A stretch of DNA of 64,000 bases, taken from positions 434,001-498,000 of the forward strand of contig NZ_JACHGU010000002.1 in assembly GCF_014202435.1 (NCBI RefSeq), given 5' to 3'. The first letter of the stretch is position 1; each line of letters starts with the position of its first letter. The DNA comes from Pseudoxanthomonas broegbernensis. GTDB lineage: Bacteria; Pseudomonadota; Gammaproteobacteria; Xanthomonadales; Xanthomonadaceae. The translations under genes and the position numbers were made by a program. This document shows, in pieces, positions 42,067 through 52,250 of this stretch. The notes below the pieces were generated by a model. It worked only from the letters and a program-made list of their open reading frames with translations, did not search any database and had not been told where the DNA came from.

Positions 42067-45000
42067 CTCCGCCACGCCAGGGCCTTCGCCGTTGTCGTTG
42101 CTTTCACCTTCGCACCGATACTCGCATCGGCCTTCCCGGTGGAGGCCGCTCCCCAGGTACTGGACGACTTTCAGGACCCGTCTCCCTGGCGCGTAGTCGT
42201 CTCCGACCAGGTTGACGGCACGATCCGCCGGGTCGAAGGCGCGCAGGGCGGGGCGCTGTGCCTGGACTACGACTTCAACGGCGTGTCCGGCTACGCCGGC
42301 ATCCAGCGCGAGCTGCCGCTGGACTACCCGGAGAACTACCGCTTCGCCTTCCGCCTGCGCGGCGACTCGCCGGCCAACGACCTGCAGTTCAAGCTGGTGG
42401 ATGCCAGCGGCGACAACGTGTGGTGGGTCAACCGGCCGCGCTACGACTTCCCGCGCCAGTGGCGCGAGGTGCGCTACCGCAGGCGCCACATCGACAAGGC
42501 CTGGGGGCCCGACCCGGACCGGACCCTGCGCCATAGCGCCAGGGTCGAGTTCACCGTCTACAACAACGCCGGCGGCCGCGGCAGCGTCTGCTTCGACGAA
42601 CTGACCTTCGAGCCGCTGCCGCCGGAGCCGGCCGCGCCGCCGGCGGTGGCGTCGGCGCTGGTGGAGGGGCGTGCGGCGACGGCCGCGCGCGCGATCGACG
42701 GCGACCGCGCCACCGCCTGGGAAGGGAAGGGCGTGCAGCGGCTGGTGCTGGACCTGGGCCAGGTGCGCGAGTTCGGCGGACTGGTCCTGCACTGGGCCGA
42801 CGCGCGGCGGCGTCCGGCGCGCTACGCGGTGGAACTGGAGGACGCCGACGGCGCCTGGCACCCGGTGCGCCGCGTGGACCGCGGCGGCGGCGACACCGAC
42901 TGGATCGCCCTGCCCGAGGCCGAGTCGCGCCGCATCGCGCTGGTGCTGGAGGGCGGGCGCTACGCGCTGGCCGAGGCGCAGGTGCAGCCGCTGGCGTTCT
43001 CCGCGCATCCGAACGATTTCATGGAAGCCGTGGCCGCCGACCTGCCACATGGCTGGCTGCCGCGCGGCTTCAGCGGCGAGCAGCCCTACTGGACCATCGT
43101 CGGCATCGATGGCGGCCCGGAGCAGGGCTTGATCGGCGAGGACGGCGCGGTGGAAGTGTCGCGCGGCGGCTTCAGCATCGAGCCGTTCGTGCTCCGGCAG
43201 GGCAGGGTCCATGGCTGGGCGGACGTCCGTGCGGAGCAGGGACTGCGCACGCACGGGCTGCCGATGCCGCACGTCGCCTGGCAGCCGCGCGCCGGTACGG
43301 ATGGAGCGTGCCTGTCGCTGGATGTCCTCGCCTTCGCCCAGGGTTCGCCGGAAGCCTCGCAACTGGTGGTGCGCTACCGGCTGTCCAACCCGGGCGATGA
43401 GCCGCGCGACTGCACCCTGGCGCTGGCGGTCCGGCCGCTGCAGGTCAATCCGCCCAGCCAGTTCCTCAACACCGTCGGCGGCGTCAGCCGGATCGAGAGG
43501 CTCGCGTTCGAGGGGGGCGTCGTGAGCGTGAACGGTACGCCGCGGGCGTTCGCCACGCAGGCGCCGGACGTGGCCTTCGCCACCCCGTTCGATGCGGGCC
43601 TGGAGGTGATGCGCCTGGCCTCCGGCGACATCCCGGCGGCCACGGCGGTGGACGACCCGAGCGGGCTGGCCTCGGGCATGCTGTTGTACCGCTGGAAGTT
43701 GGCGCCGGGCGAAACGCGCGAGGTGGCCCTGGTCGCGCCGCTGAGCGGACCGGCGCGGATGCCGGAAGGTCTCGACGCCACGCGGGCGACCGCCGGCGCC
43801 GAGGCGATGTGGCGCCAGCGGCTGGGCCAGGTGCGACTGCGCCTGCCGCCGCAGGCGCGCGAGTTTTCCGACACGGTGCGCACCGCGCTGGGCCACGTGC
43901 TGGTCTCGCGCGTGGGGCCGCGGCTGCAGCCGGGCACGCGCTCGTATTCGCGCAGTTGGATCCGCGACGGGGCCATGATCTCCGAGGCCCTGCTACGCCT
44001 GGGCCGGCCCGAGGTGGTGCGCGAATACCTGGAGTGGTACGCGCCCTACCAGTTCGAGGACGGCAAGGTCCCCTGCTGCGTGGATGCGCGCGGCAGCGAC
44101 CCGGTGCCGGAAAACGACAGCCATGGCGAGCTGATCTTCGCCATCGCCGAATACTGGCGCTACACCGGCGACCGCGCCTTCCTGGAGGGGATGTGGCCGC
44201 ACGTGCGCGGCGCGTTCGAGTACATGGAGCGGCTGCGCGCCAGCGAGCGCACGCCGACGAACCGCCGGCTCGACCCGGCCTTCTACGGAATGATGCCGGC
44301 CTCGATCAGCCACGAGGGCTATTCGGCCAAGCCCATGCATTCGTACTGGGACAACTTCTGGGCGCTACGCGGCTACAAGGACGCGGTGGAGGTGGCTCGG
44401 GCCCTGGGCAAGGACGCGGATGCCAAGCGGATGGCGGCCGCGCACGACCAGTTCCGCCGCGACCTGGCCGGTTCGCTGCGCGCGGCCGCGCGGCGCCACG
44501 GCATCGACTACCTGCCCGGCGCGGCCGAACTGGGCGACTTCGACCCGACCTCGACCACCATCGCCCTGGCGCCGGGCGGCGAGCGGGACTGGCTGCCGCG
44601 CGACCTGCTGGAGAACACCTTCGAGCGCTACTGGCGCGGGTTCGTACAGCGCCGCGACGGTCGGCGCGAGTGGAAGGACTACACGCCCTACGAATGGCGC
44701 AACGTCGCCGCGTTCGTACGCCTGGGGTGGCGCGAGCGCGCCTGGGAGGCCGCGGAATACTTCTTCAAGGATCGCGCGCCGGCGGGCTGGAACCAGTGGG
44801 CCGAGGTGGTCTCGCGCACGCCGCGCACGCCCTTCTTCGTCGGTGACCTGCCGCATGCCTGGGTGGCCTCGGATTTCCTGCGCTCGGCGCTGGACATGTT
44901 CGCCTACACCCGCGAGCGCGACGACAGCCAGGTGCTGGCCGCGGGCGTGCCGCTGGACTGGCTGGAAGGCGAGGGCATCGCGGTCGACGGCCTGCACACC

Positions 45001-45219
45001 CCGCACGGGCGGCTCGGGTACGCGTTGCGCCTTGCCGATGGCGAACTGCGCCTGGACGTGGCCGACGGCGCCGGCCTGCCACCGGGTGGCCTGGTCCTGC
45101 CTTGGCCGTACCCGGGAAGCCCTGGCGCGACCACCATCGATGGCCGGCTGGCGCAATGGAGCAATGGCGAGTTGCGCATCGCACGCCCGGGCGCCCGGGT
45201 CCGCATCGCGGTGCGCTGA
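42037..45219 (+). CDS. Large secreted multidomain glycoside hydrolase (6-hairpin type)
   Basis: The protein has 1060 residues from ATG 42037, with a signal peptide (AFAVVVAFTFAPILASAFP). Residues about 40-195 are a CBM11/CIA30-like beta-sandwich (VLDDFQDPSPWRVV to VCFDELTFEP). Residues about 205-320 resemble an F5/8-type C domain (AIDGDRATAWEGKGVQRLVL). A central beta region follows. From about 600 comes an (alpha/alpha)6 glucoamylase-like fold with SYSRSWIRDGAMISEALLRL, KVPCCVDARGSDPVPENDSH and WWRY-like TGDRAF segments. The catalytic acids cannot be assigned surely. It ends the glucanase-importer cluster and likely acts on the same beta-glucan in the periplasm or outside. In-frame ATG 42001 is an alternative start. 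Exact CAZy family not assigned. Confidence 0.8.
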   Translation: MFRPRPATLALRHARAFAVVVAFTFAPILASAFPVEAAPQVLDDFQDPSPWRVVVSDQVDGTIRRVEGAQGGALCLDYDFNGVSGYAGIQRELPLDYPENYRFAFRLRGDSPANDLQFKLVDASGDNVWWVNRPRYDFPRQWREVRYRRRHIDKAWGPDPDRTLRHSARVEFTVYNNAGGRGSVCFDELTFEPLPPEPAAPPAVASALVEGRAATAARAIDGDRATAWEGKGVQRLVLDLGQVREFGGLVLHWADARRRPARYAVELEDADGAWHPVRRVDRGGGDTDWIALPEAESRRIALVLEGGRYALAEAQVQPLAFSAHPNDFMEAVAADLPHGWLPRGFSGEQPYWTIVGIDGGPEQGLIGEDGAVEVSRGGFSIEPFVLRQGRVHGWADVRAEQGLRTHGLPMPHVAWQPRAGTDGACLSLDVLAFAQGSPEASQLVVRYRLSNPGDEPRDCTLALAVRPLQVNPPSQFLNTVGGVSRIERLAFEGGVVSVNGTPRAFATQAPDVAFATPFDAGLEVMRLASGDIPAATAVDDPSGLASGMLLYRWKLAPGETREVALVAPLSGPARMPEGLDATRATAGAEAMWRQRLGQVRLRLPPQAREFSDTVRTALGHVLVSRVGPRLQPGTRSYSRSWIRDGAMISEALLRLGRPEVVREYLEWYAPYQFEDGKVPCCVDARGSDPVPENDSHGELIFAIAEYWRYTGDRAFLEGMWPHVRGAFEYMERLRASERTPTNRRLDPAFYGMMPASISHEGYSAKPMHSYWDNFWALRGYKDAVEVARALGKDADAKRMAAAHDQFRRDLAGSLRAAARRHGIDYLPGAAELGDFDPTSTTIALAPGGERDWLPRDLLENTFERYWRGFVQRRDGRREWKDYTPYEWRNVAAFVRLGWRERAWEAAEYFFKDRAPAGWNQWAEVVSRTPRTPFFVGDLPHAWVASDFLRSALDMFAYTRERDDSQVLAAGVPLDWLEGEGIAVDGLHTPHGRLGYALRLADGELRLDVADGAGLPPGGLVLPWPYPGSPGATTIDGRLAQWSNGELRIARPGARVRIAVR

Positions 45220-45635
45220 GGCGCCGGTCCTCCCGCCCCGCTGTTGCAGGAGCCAGGCATGGCCGGTGACCGCCGGCACGCCGTACGGCCCATTCCCGGA
45301 CCGCCCCCGGTCGCCGGCTGAAGCCGATTCCCAGGCAGCGACACGCACTCCGAGCGTAGAGAGCCGGTTCCAGCCGGCGCTCCGGATCGCGAGAGGAACG
45401 ATGTGCCGGCATGGCGCGGCGCCGGCCATGCCCGGCCCCTACACGTGCGGCGAGGCCGGGAGGCGAGCCAAACGAGGACGTCGGGATGAGCCGAGTGGAC
45501 GGGGCTGCGCGGCGGGCGCAGAGGCCCTGTCCGGCGAAGACCCGCCCGCACCGGCGGCCCTTGCGGCGATGCCCGCCTGCGCGCGGTTCTCGGTACGCCG
45601 GAATCGCGGCAGGAAAGCGTGCGGAAGATCGCCGC
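45220..45635. other. Intergenic region between convergent glycosidase and eda genes
   Basis: About 415 bases without a supported gene. It contains two copies of a dispersed GCCGGCTTCAGCC-like repeat: 45311-45330 (minus orientation) and a diverged copy at 45361-45383. No U-rich terminator was found. Confidence 0.5.
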
Positions 45636-46295
45636 TCAGCGCGCCCGCACGCCGGCGACGATCGCCGCGGCCTTGGCCGCGCTGGCCTCGACCTTGTCCC
45701 ACTCCCCGGCCTTGAGCCAGGTCTTCGGCACCATCCACGAGCCGCCGATGCAGACCACGTTCGGCTGCGAGAGGAACTCGGCGGCGGTGTCCTCGGTGAT
45801 GCCGCCGGTGGGGCAGATCTTCAGGTCGGGCATCGGGCCCGCCAGCCCCTTGAGCATGGTCAGCCCGCCCACGGCGGACGCCGGGAACAGCTTGCACACG
45901 CGGAAGCCGCGCGCCATCAGCGACAGGAACTCGGTCGGGGTGGCGCCGCCGGGCACCACGGGAATCGGCGCCTGCGCCAGTGCGTCGGCCAGTTCCGGAG
46001 GGGTGCCGGGCGTGACCAGAAAATCGGCGCCCAACTCGATGCACCTGCGCATCTGCTCGACGGTGGTCACCGTGCCCATGCCCACCGCGATGTCGGGCAG
46101 CTCCTGCTTCAGCGCCACCAGGGCATCCAGCGCGGCCGGCGTGCGCAGGGTCAGCTCGATCGCGGTCAGCCCGCCCTTGAGCAGCGCGGCGGACAGCTTG
46201 CGCGCCTCGTCCACGCTGTCGGCGGTGACCACCGGCAGGATGCCGGAGGTGCGCAGCAACTGTTCGGCCTGGGCCTGGGTGTCGGCGATGCTCAT
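45636..46295 (-). CDS. eda: KDPG/KHG aldolase
   Basis: The 219-residue class I aldolase carries the catalytic Glu in AIELTLRTPAAL, the Schiff-base Lys in CKLFPASAVGG and the phosphate loop CPTGGITEDTA. It cleaves 2-keto-3-deoxy-6-phosphogluconate to pyruvate and glyceraldehyde 3-phosphate. It is the last gene of the zwf-glk-pgl-edd-eda cluster, 275 bases after edd. Confidence 0.95.
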   Translation of the reverse strand: MSIADTQAQAEQLLRTSGILPVVTADSVDEARKLSAALLKGGLTAIELTLRTPAALDALVALKQELPDIAVGMGTVTTVEQMRRCIELGADFLVTPGTPPELADALAQAPIPVVPGGATPTEFLSLMARGFRVCKLFPASAVGGLTMLKGLAGPMPDLKICPTGGITEDTAAEFLSQPNVVCIGGSWMVPKTWLKAGEWDKVEASAAKAAAIVAGVRAR

Positions 46296-46570
46296 GGGGT
46301 ACGGCGGCTCCGGAAGACGGGATACGCGGCAATTCTAACGCCTGCGCCTGCCGGCGAACGCTTCGGTTGTCGCTGTGGCCGGATCGCCTGCTGTCCGGCC
46401 AGAGAAACCACTCGGCTCATCCCCACGGGCGGGAGGCGAAAGTAGGCCGTGGCCGATCTGGGAGATGCTGGAGCCCGCATCCGCCTTCCCTGGATCGTCA
46501 GCCATCTCCGGCCCCTGGAAGCACCGCCCCCATGCCGCCGCGCCCTCGGCGCGGCGACGACCGCAGAGGG

Positions 46571-48484
46571 TCAGGCGTCCTTGGCCTCGTGCGGGGCCAG
46601 CGCCGCCTCGGCTTCGCCGCCCAGCTCGTACTCGGCGTCGTAGTCCCAGTTGCCGCCATCGTGCGCCGGCGGGCCGCAGGAGATCGACAGCGCGCCCTGG
46701 TCGGCCGGGCCGACCAGCGCCCGGCTGTGCGCGAACAGGTTGCGGCCCATGTCGTGCGCGTTCGGCGCGGTGCTGGCCGCGCATTCGCGGGCGTTCCACT
46801 CGGCCGCGTCGACCAGCACCTCCAGGGTGCCGGCCTCGGCGTCCACGCGCACCAGGTCGCCGTCGCGGACGCGGCCGATGGCACCGCCGCGCGCGGCTTC
46901 CGGGGTGACGTGGATCGCCGCGGGGATCTTGCCCGAGGCGCCGGACAGGCGCCCATCGGTGACCAGCGCCACGTGGCGGCCCTGGTTCTGCAGCATGCCC
47001 AGCAGCGGCGCCAGCGAGTGCAGCTCGGGCATGCCGTTGGCGCGCGGGCCCTGGTAGGTCACTATCGCCACGAAATCCCGGGGCAGCACGCCCGCGGCAT
47101 GCAGCTTGTTGAGCTTTTGCGGGGCATCCACCACCACCGCCTGGGCCTCGACGAAACGATGTTCCGGCTTGACCGCCGACAGCTTGATCAGGCCGCGGCC
47201 GATGTTCCCGCGCAGCAGGCGCAGGCCGCCCTGGGCCTCGAACGGCGCGGCCACCGTGCGCACCACCGACTCGTCCGCCGAGGACGCGGCCGCCGGCACC
47301 GAGGACAGCGCGCCGTCGACCAGGCGCGGTTCGCGGGCGTACTCGCGCATGCCGCCGGCGACCACGGTGGGAAGGTCGTGCATCAGCCCGGCGTCGAGCA
47401 GCTCGCGGAACACGAACGGCACGCCGCCCGCGGCCTGGAACCGGTTCACGTCGGCCTCGCCGTTGGGGTATACGCGCGCCAGCAGCGGCACCACCTGCGA
47501 GATCTGGTCCATATCGTCCCAGGTCAGCGCGATGCCGGCCGCGCGCGCGACCGCGATCCAGTGGATGGTGTGGTTGGTCGAGCCGCCGGTGGCCATCAGC
47601 GCGACCACCGCATTGACGATGGCGCGTTCGTCGATCAGCTTGCCGAGCGGGCGGTAGTCCTCGCCCAGCGCGGTCATCTCCAGCACCCGGCGCACCGCCG
47701 CCTCGTCCAGCGCGGTGCGCAGCGGCGTGCCCGGGTTGATGAACGAGCTGCCCGGCAACTGCACGCCCATCGCCTCCAGCAGCACCTGGTTGGAGTTGGC
47801 GGTACCGTAGAAGGTGCAGGTGCCCGGGGAATGGTAGGACTGCGCCTCCACCTCCAGCAGCTCCTCGCGGGTGGCCTCGCCGGCGGCGTAGCGCTCGCGC
47901 ACCTCGGCCTTCTTCTTGTTGGGGATGCCGGCGGGCATCGGCCCGGCCGGGACGAACAGCGCCGGCAGGTGGCCGAAGGCCAGGCCGCCAATCAGCAGGC
48001 CCGGCACGATCTTGTCGCAGATGCCCAGGTACAGCGCCGCGTCGAAGGCGTCGTGGCTCAGGCCCACGGCCGATGCCTGGGCGATCACGTCGCGCGAGAA
48101 CATCGACAGTTCCATGCCGCCACGGCCCTGGGTGACGCCGTCGCACATCGCCGGCACGCCGCCGGCGACCTGCGCGGTGGCGCCGAGCTGGCGGGCCAGC
48201 GCGCGGATGCGCTCGGGATAGTGCTCGTACGGCTGGTGCGCCGAGAGCATGTCGTTGTAGGCGGTGATGACGCCCAGGTTGGGCGTGGCCGCACCGCGCA
48301 GGCGCGTCTTGTCGGTATCACCGCAGGCGGCGAACACGTGGGCCAGGTTGGCGCAGCTCATCGGCGTGCGGTTGGGCCCACTGCGCACGGACGCCTCGAT
48401 CCCGGCCAGATAGGCGGCACGGGAGGCGGCGCTGCGCTTGCGGATGCGCTCGGTGACGGATTCGATCTTCGGATGCAGGCTCAT
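46571..48484 (-). CDS. edd: Phosphogluconate dehydratase
   Basis: The 637-residue IlvD/Edd dehydratase has Fe-S ligand cysteines in [29 protein letters not shown] and [18 protein letters not shown]. The conserved [15 protein letters not shown] and [20 protein letters not shown] segments are present. It converts 6-phosphogluconate to KDPG. ATG 48484 is used; the longer open frame upstream has no family sequence. The 222-base gap to pgl carries a hairpin. Confidence 0.95.
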   Translation of the reverse strand: MSLHPKIESVTERIRKRSAASRAAYLAGIEASVRSGPNRTPMSCANLAHVFAACGDTDKTRLRGAATPNLGVITAYNDMLSAHQPYEHYPERIRALARQLGATAQVAGGVPAMCDGVTQGRGGMELSMFSRDVIAQASAVGLSHDAFDAALYLGICDKIVPGLLIGGLAFGHLPALFVPAGPMPAGIPNKKKAEVRERYAAGEATREELLEVEAQSYHSPGTCTFYGTANSNQVLLEAMGVQLPGSSFINPGTPLRTALDEAAVRRVLEMTALGEDYRPLGKLIDERAIVNAVVALMATGGSTNHTIHWIAVARAAGIALTWDDMDQISQVVPLLARVYPNGEADVNRFQAAGGVPFVFRELLDAGLMHDLPTVVAGGMREYAREPRLVDGALSSVPAAASSADESVVRTVAAPFEAQGGLRLLRGNIGRGLIKLSAVKPEHRFVEAQAVVVDAPQKLNKLHAAGVLPRDFVAIVTYQGPRANGMPELHSLAPLLGMLQNQGRHVALVTDGRLSGASGKIPAAIHVTPEAARGGAIGRVRDGDLVRVDAEAGTLEVLVDAAEWNARECAASTAPNAHDMGRNLFAHSRALVGPADQGALSISCGPPAHDGGNWDYDAEYELGGEAEAALAPHEAKDA

Positions 48485-48557
48485 TGGCGTGGGGCTATGA
48501 GAATGGGAAGGAGTGGCCTGCCGTCCGCGAGGCGAGGGCAGGGACCGGGCCTCCGCG

Positions 48558-48581
48558 CACGGGCGCGCGAAAGCGCCCGTG
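48558..48581. repeat. Hairpin between pgl and edd
   Basis: CACGGGCGC-gcgaaa-GCGCCCGTG is a perfect 9-bp stem with a 6-base loop in the leader of edd. It lacks a U-tract and may act as an mRNA-stability element or partial attenuator. Confidence 0.45.
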
Positions 48582-48706
48582 TCGGCCGTGGCGGGCATGG
48601 GATGCCGCGCTTGGCCGGCGTTGCCGGAGGGTTGCGCGACGGCGGCGCGTGGATTCGGCCGGAAGGCGCAACGCCCATTGGGCGCCCGTACGCGCCTGGC
48701 GTCAAA

Positions 48707-49420
48707 TCAAGCACACCAATGCACGCGCATCGGTTCGCCGCCAAGCCCGAACATCACGCGGATGGGAAGCTCGCGCACGTCGTCGCCGGCCAGGGCGCGC
48801 TGCAGCACTTCGCGCTTGGCCTGGCCGCGCAACAGCAGCAGGCGGCGGCGGGTGCGGGCCAGGCCGGCCGGGGTGAGGGTGATGCGGCGCGTCCAGTCGC
48901 CGGCGACCGGGCAGCCGGTGGCGTCCATGGCCGCGTAGGGCTGCTCGCTATCCAGCGCGCGGTCCAGGTCGACCGAGCCGGGGAACAGCGAGGCGGTGTG
49001 CCCGTCGTTGCCCATGCCCAGCACCACCAGGCAGGCATCCTGGGCGTGCTCGGCCTCCAGGTTGGCGGCATGCACCGACTCGGCCATGGCCAGCCCCTCG
49101 CGCACCAGCGGCTCGAAACGGCCCACCTCGGCGCGGTCGAGCAGGTTCTCCCGCACCAGGTATGCGTTGCTGGCGCTGTCCTGCGGCGAGAGCCAGCGCT
49201 CGTCGGCCAGGCCCACGGTGATCTTCGGCCAGTCCAGCGGTGCGACCGCCAGTTGCGCGTAGATCGGCGCCGGGGTGGTGCCGCCGGACAGCAGCATGCG
49301 TGCGCTGCCGCGGGCGGCCAGTTCCTCGGCCAGGACCGCTTCCATCTCCGTGGCGACGGCGTGCACCCAGGATTCCGGATCGGGGTGCTCGATCCATTCG
49401 ATGCGTGGATCGGTGATCAT
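48707..49420 (-). CDS. pgl: 6-phosphogluconolactonase
   Basis: The 237-residue NagB/DevB-type lactonase shows LLSGGTTPAPIYAQL (phosphate loop), VGLADERWLSPQDSASNAYL and LGMGNDGHTASLFPG, the family signatures. It hydrolyses 6-phosphogluconolactone from Zwf. ATG 49420 overlaps the glk stop by 4 bases (ATGA). Confidence 0.94.
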   Translation of the reverse strand: MITDPRIEWIEHPDPESWVHAVATEMEAVLAEELAARGSARMLLSGGTTPAPIYAQLAVAPLDWPKITVGLADERWLSPQDSASNAYLVRENLLDRAEVGRFEPLVREGLAMAESVHAANLEAEHAQDACLVVLGMGNDGHTASLFPGSVDLDRALDSEQPYAAMDATGCPVAGDWTRRITLTPAGLARTRRRLLLLRGQAKREVLQRALAGDDVRELPIRVMFGLGGEPMRVHWCA

Positions 49421-50415
49421 GCGGCGTTCTCCCTTCGCATCAGATCGACGGCATAGGCGGCCGCGCCGAGAAGGCCGGCCTGGGGGTGCATGACCGCCAG
49501 CGAGGGCACGCGGGCCATCGTCGGCGAGAAGCGGCCCTTGTACTCGAAGCGCTGGCGGAAGCCGGAATGGCGCAGCGAGTCCAGCATCTTCGGCACCAGG
49601 CCGCCGGTGAGGAACACGCCGTCCCAGGCGCCCACGGTCAGCACCAGGTCGCCGGCGATGGCGCCGAACACGGCGCAGAAGACGTCCACCGCGCGCATGC
49701 ACAGGACATCGCCCTGGGCGGCGCGCGCGGTGACTTCCTTGGGTTCGAGGGCGCCCGGATCGGTGCCGGCGATCACGCACAGCGCGCGATGGATGTTGAC
49801 CAGGCCCGGGCCGCAGATCAGGCGCTCGTTGGAGACGCGGCCGTACTGCGCCGAGAGGATCTCCAGGATCCGGATCTCCTCGGGCGTGCCGGGCGGGAAG
49901 CTGACGTGGCCGCCCTCGGTCTCCAGCGGATAGCAGCGGCCGTCGCGTACCACCAGGCCGCCCACGCCCAGGCCGGTGCCGGGGCCGAGCACGGCGTAGG
50001 TGCGCGACTCGTGCGGCGCGGCCGGCGCCCACGACACGCCGCCGATGGCGACCACGTCGTCGGTGCGGTACAGGCCGATGGCCATCGCCTGCGCGGCGAA
50101 ATCGTTGATCAGGTGGACCTGGTCGAAGCCGAGCATGTCGCGGGTACGCGAGCGCGAGATCACCCAGGGATGGTTGGTGATCCGCGCCTCGTCGCCGTCC
50201 ACGCGGCCGGCCACGGCGAACACGCCGCGCTGGGCCTGGGTGTCGGCCTGTTCCAGGTAGTGCCGCGCGGCCTCGGCCAGGGAGGGGAACTCGGCCACCG
50301 CGAACTCGCGCACGCTCTCACCGATCAGCGGCTCCGGCGCCGCGGCGTCGGCCAGGGCGAAGCGCGCGTTGGTGCCGCCGATGTCGGCGATGAGGAAGGG
50401 GGCGGCCATGCTCAT
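49417..50415 (-). CDS. glk: Glucokinase
   Basis: The 332-residue Glk/ROK-superfamily kinase begins with the ATP motif FLIADIGGTNARFAL. The glucose-binding segment LINDFAAQAMAIG and GPGTGLGVGGLV follow, with ETEGGHVSFPPGTPEEI near the catalytic site. It overlaps zwf by 4 bases and pgl by 4 bases. It supplies glucose 6-phosphate for Zwf from glucose released by the glycosidases. Confidence 0.94.
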   Translation of the reverse strand: MSMAAPFLIADIGGTNARFALADAAAPEPLIGESVREFAVAEFPSLAEAARHYLEQADTQAQRGVFAVAGRVDGDEARITNHPWVISRSRTRDMLGFDQVHLINDFAAQAMAIGLYRTDDVVAIGGVSWAPAAPHESRTYAVLGPGTGLGVGGLVVRDGRCYPLETEGGHVSFPPGTPEEIRILEILSAQYGRVSNERLICGPGLVNIHRALCVIAGTDPGALEPKEVTARAAQGDVLCMRAVDVFCAVFGAIAGDLVLTVGAWDGVFLTGGLVPKMLDSLRHSGFRQRFEYKGRFSPTMARVPSLAVMHPQAGLLGAAAYAVDLMRRENAA

Positions 50416-51884
50416 TCGCCGTTACGCGACGGCCGGGCCACCGCATCGAACTGTTCCGGCAGGAACACCGCCGCGTTGTCGGGCCCCCAACTGCCGGCCG
50501 GATAGGGCTGCAGCGGCGCGTTGCCGTCGCGCCAGGCGTCGGCAACGCTGTCGATCCAGGCCCAGGCGGCCTCGACCTCGTCGTTGCGCACGAACAGCGC
50601 GTGGTTGCCGTGCATCGCGTCCAGGAACAGGCGCTCGTAGGCGATGCGGCGGTTCTGGCCGGTCTGCGAGGACAGTTCCAGGGCCAGCGGGTGCAGTTCC
50701 AGGGTGCCCCATTCCGGGCCGGCCAGGCTGCTCATCAGGCCCAGCTCGATGTCCTCCTGCGGCTGCAGGCGGAAGGTCAGGCGGTTGGGCGCGGCGTGGG
50801 CGCCGTCCGGGCGCTCGAACAGCCAGTGGGTGACCGGCTTGAGGGTGACCGTCACCACGGTCGAGCGCTCGGCCATGCGCTTGCCGGTGCACAGGTGGAA
50901 GGGCACGTCGGCCCAGCGCCAGTTGTCGATGTGCGCGGTGACGCCCACGTAGGTTTCGACATCGCTGTCATCCGGCGGCGCGTAGGCCTGCACCGGCTCG
51001 CCGTCGATGGTGCCGGCGGCGTAGCGGCCGCGCACGCTGTGGCGCTGCGCCTCGGCGGCGCTGAACGGCCGCAGTGCGCGCAGCACCTTGACCTTCTCGT
51101 CGCGGATGCGGTCGGCGGCCAGCGAGGCCGGCGGCTCCATCGCCACCAGGCACAGCAACTGCAGGATGTGGCTCTGGACCATGTCGCGCAGCGCGCCGGA
51201 GCGGGCGTAGTAGGAATTGCGCCCGTCCACGCCTTCGCTCTCGGACACCAGGATGTGCACCGAGTCGATGAAGTTGCGGTTCCACACCGCCTCCAGCAAG
51301 GTGTTGCCGAAGCGCAGGGCCAGCAGGTTCTGCACCGCGGCCTTGCCCAGGTAGTGGTCGATGCGGAAGATCCGGTCCTCGTCGATCAGGCGGCCGATGG
51401 TCTGGTTGATCTCGCGCGCCGATTCCAGGTCGTGGCCGATCGGCTTCTCCAGCATCAGCCGGTTGGGCGCCTCGAACGCGCCGCCCAGGGCCAGGCCCTC
51501 GCAGGTGCTGATGTACAGGCCCGGCGGGATCGACAGGTAGCTCACGCAGCGGCGGTCGACCAGGTCGCGCACGGCGTCGGCCACCGAGGCCGGGGTGCGC
51601 ATGTCGACGGAACGGTAGTCCACCCGGGCCAGGAACGACTCCACCTGCTCGGGCGTGGGCGTGTAGTGGGACAGCTTGGCGAAGCGCTCGCGCAGGATGC
51701 CGCGGAATTTCTCGGTATCGTGCGGCGAAAGCGCCATGGCGCGGACGCGGAAGTTCTCCGGCAGCAGGCCGTCGCCCTGCAGGCGCAGCAGCGAGGGGAA
51801 CAGGTAGCGCTGCGCGAGGTCGCCGGTGGCGCCGAACAGCAGCAGGGTGTCATGCATCCGGGGGGCTTCCGTAGGGTGTGACAT
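50412..51884 (-). CDS. zwf: Glucose-6-phosphate 1-dehydrogenase
   Basis: The 490-residue enzyme has the NADP motif LLFGATGDLAQRYLFPSLL and the active-site signature RIDHYLGKAAVQNLLALRF. ATG 51884 (MSHPTEAP) is used; ATG 51857 (MHDTLLLF) is also possible. It is the first gene of the operon and oxidises glucose 6-phosphate to the lactone, opening the Entner-Doudoroff route encoded downstream. Confidence 0.95.
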   Translation of the reverse strand: MSHPTEAPRMHDTLLLFGATGDLAQRYLFPSLLRLQGDGLLPENFRVRAMALSPHDTEKFRGILRERFAKLSHYTPTPEQVESFLARVDYRSVDMRTPASVADAVRDLVDRRCVSYLSIPPGLYISTCEGLALGGAFEAPNRLMLEKPIGHDLESAREINQTIGRLIDEDRIFRIDHYLGKAAVQNLLALRFGNTLLEAVWNRNFIDSVHILVSESEGVDGRNSYYARSGALRDMVQSHILQLLCLVAMEPPASLAADRIRDEKVKVLRALRPFSAAEAQRHSVRGRYAAGTIDGEPVQAYAPPDDSDVETYVGVTAHIDNWRWADVPFHLCTGKRMAERSTVVTVTLKPVTHWLFERPDGAHAAPNRLTFRLQPQEDIELGLMSSLAGPEWGTLELHPLALELSSQTGQNRRIAYERLFLDAMHGNHALFVRNDEVEAAWAWIDSVADAWRDGNAPLQPYPAGSWGPDNAAVFLPEQFDAVARPSRNGE

Positions 51885-52250
51885 CGGGTTTCCGCTTGGG
51901 GTCTCGTGGACGCCGGCCAGGCACGCGCAGGGCACGGCCGGCAGGTCGGTTGGTGGGTGATGGGCATTCCGGCGCGGGTGCGCAGAAACTACCGAATATG
52001 GCCGTCCGGCGCGGTCCTTGTCCAGTGGTCAGGTCTTGTCCTGGCGTTGTCCGGCGTGGTCCCGCGGCGGAAACGACGGCATCGGGCGGGTTTGCGGCCA
52101 TGGCTGCGTCGATGCGGACGGGCGTGGTTGCGCGTGGAACCATGCCCGCGGCCGGATTCCGCGCCGCCGCCGCCACGGCGCTTCGCCCGGCGACCGGTTG
52201 CGTGACATCATTCCGGCGCCGCCGGAAGCGCCGGCCGCACGGGAGGACGC
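51885..52250. other. Divergent promoter region, zwf / ugpC
   Basis: These 366 bases between the divergent zwf and ATPase genes hold no supported gene. Promoters for both directions are expected; an AT-rich word (GAATATGG near 51,993) is the best candidate -10 area. I did not find a convincing LacI- or HexR-type operator palindrome. Confidence 0.4.

Noticed and set aside
46335-49456. Long open frames antisense to edd, pgl and eda
   Set aside because: High-GC antisense shadows; the opposite strand has complete, motif-bearing enzymes.
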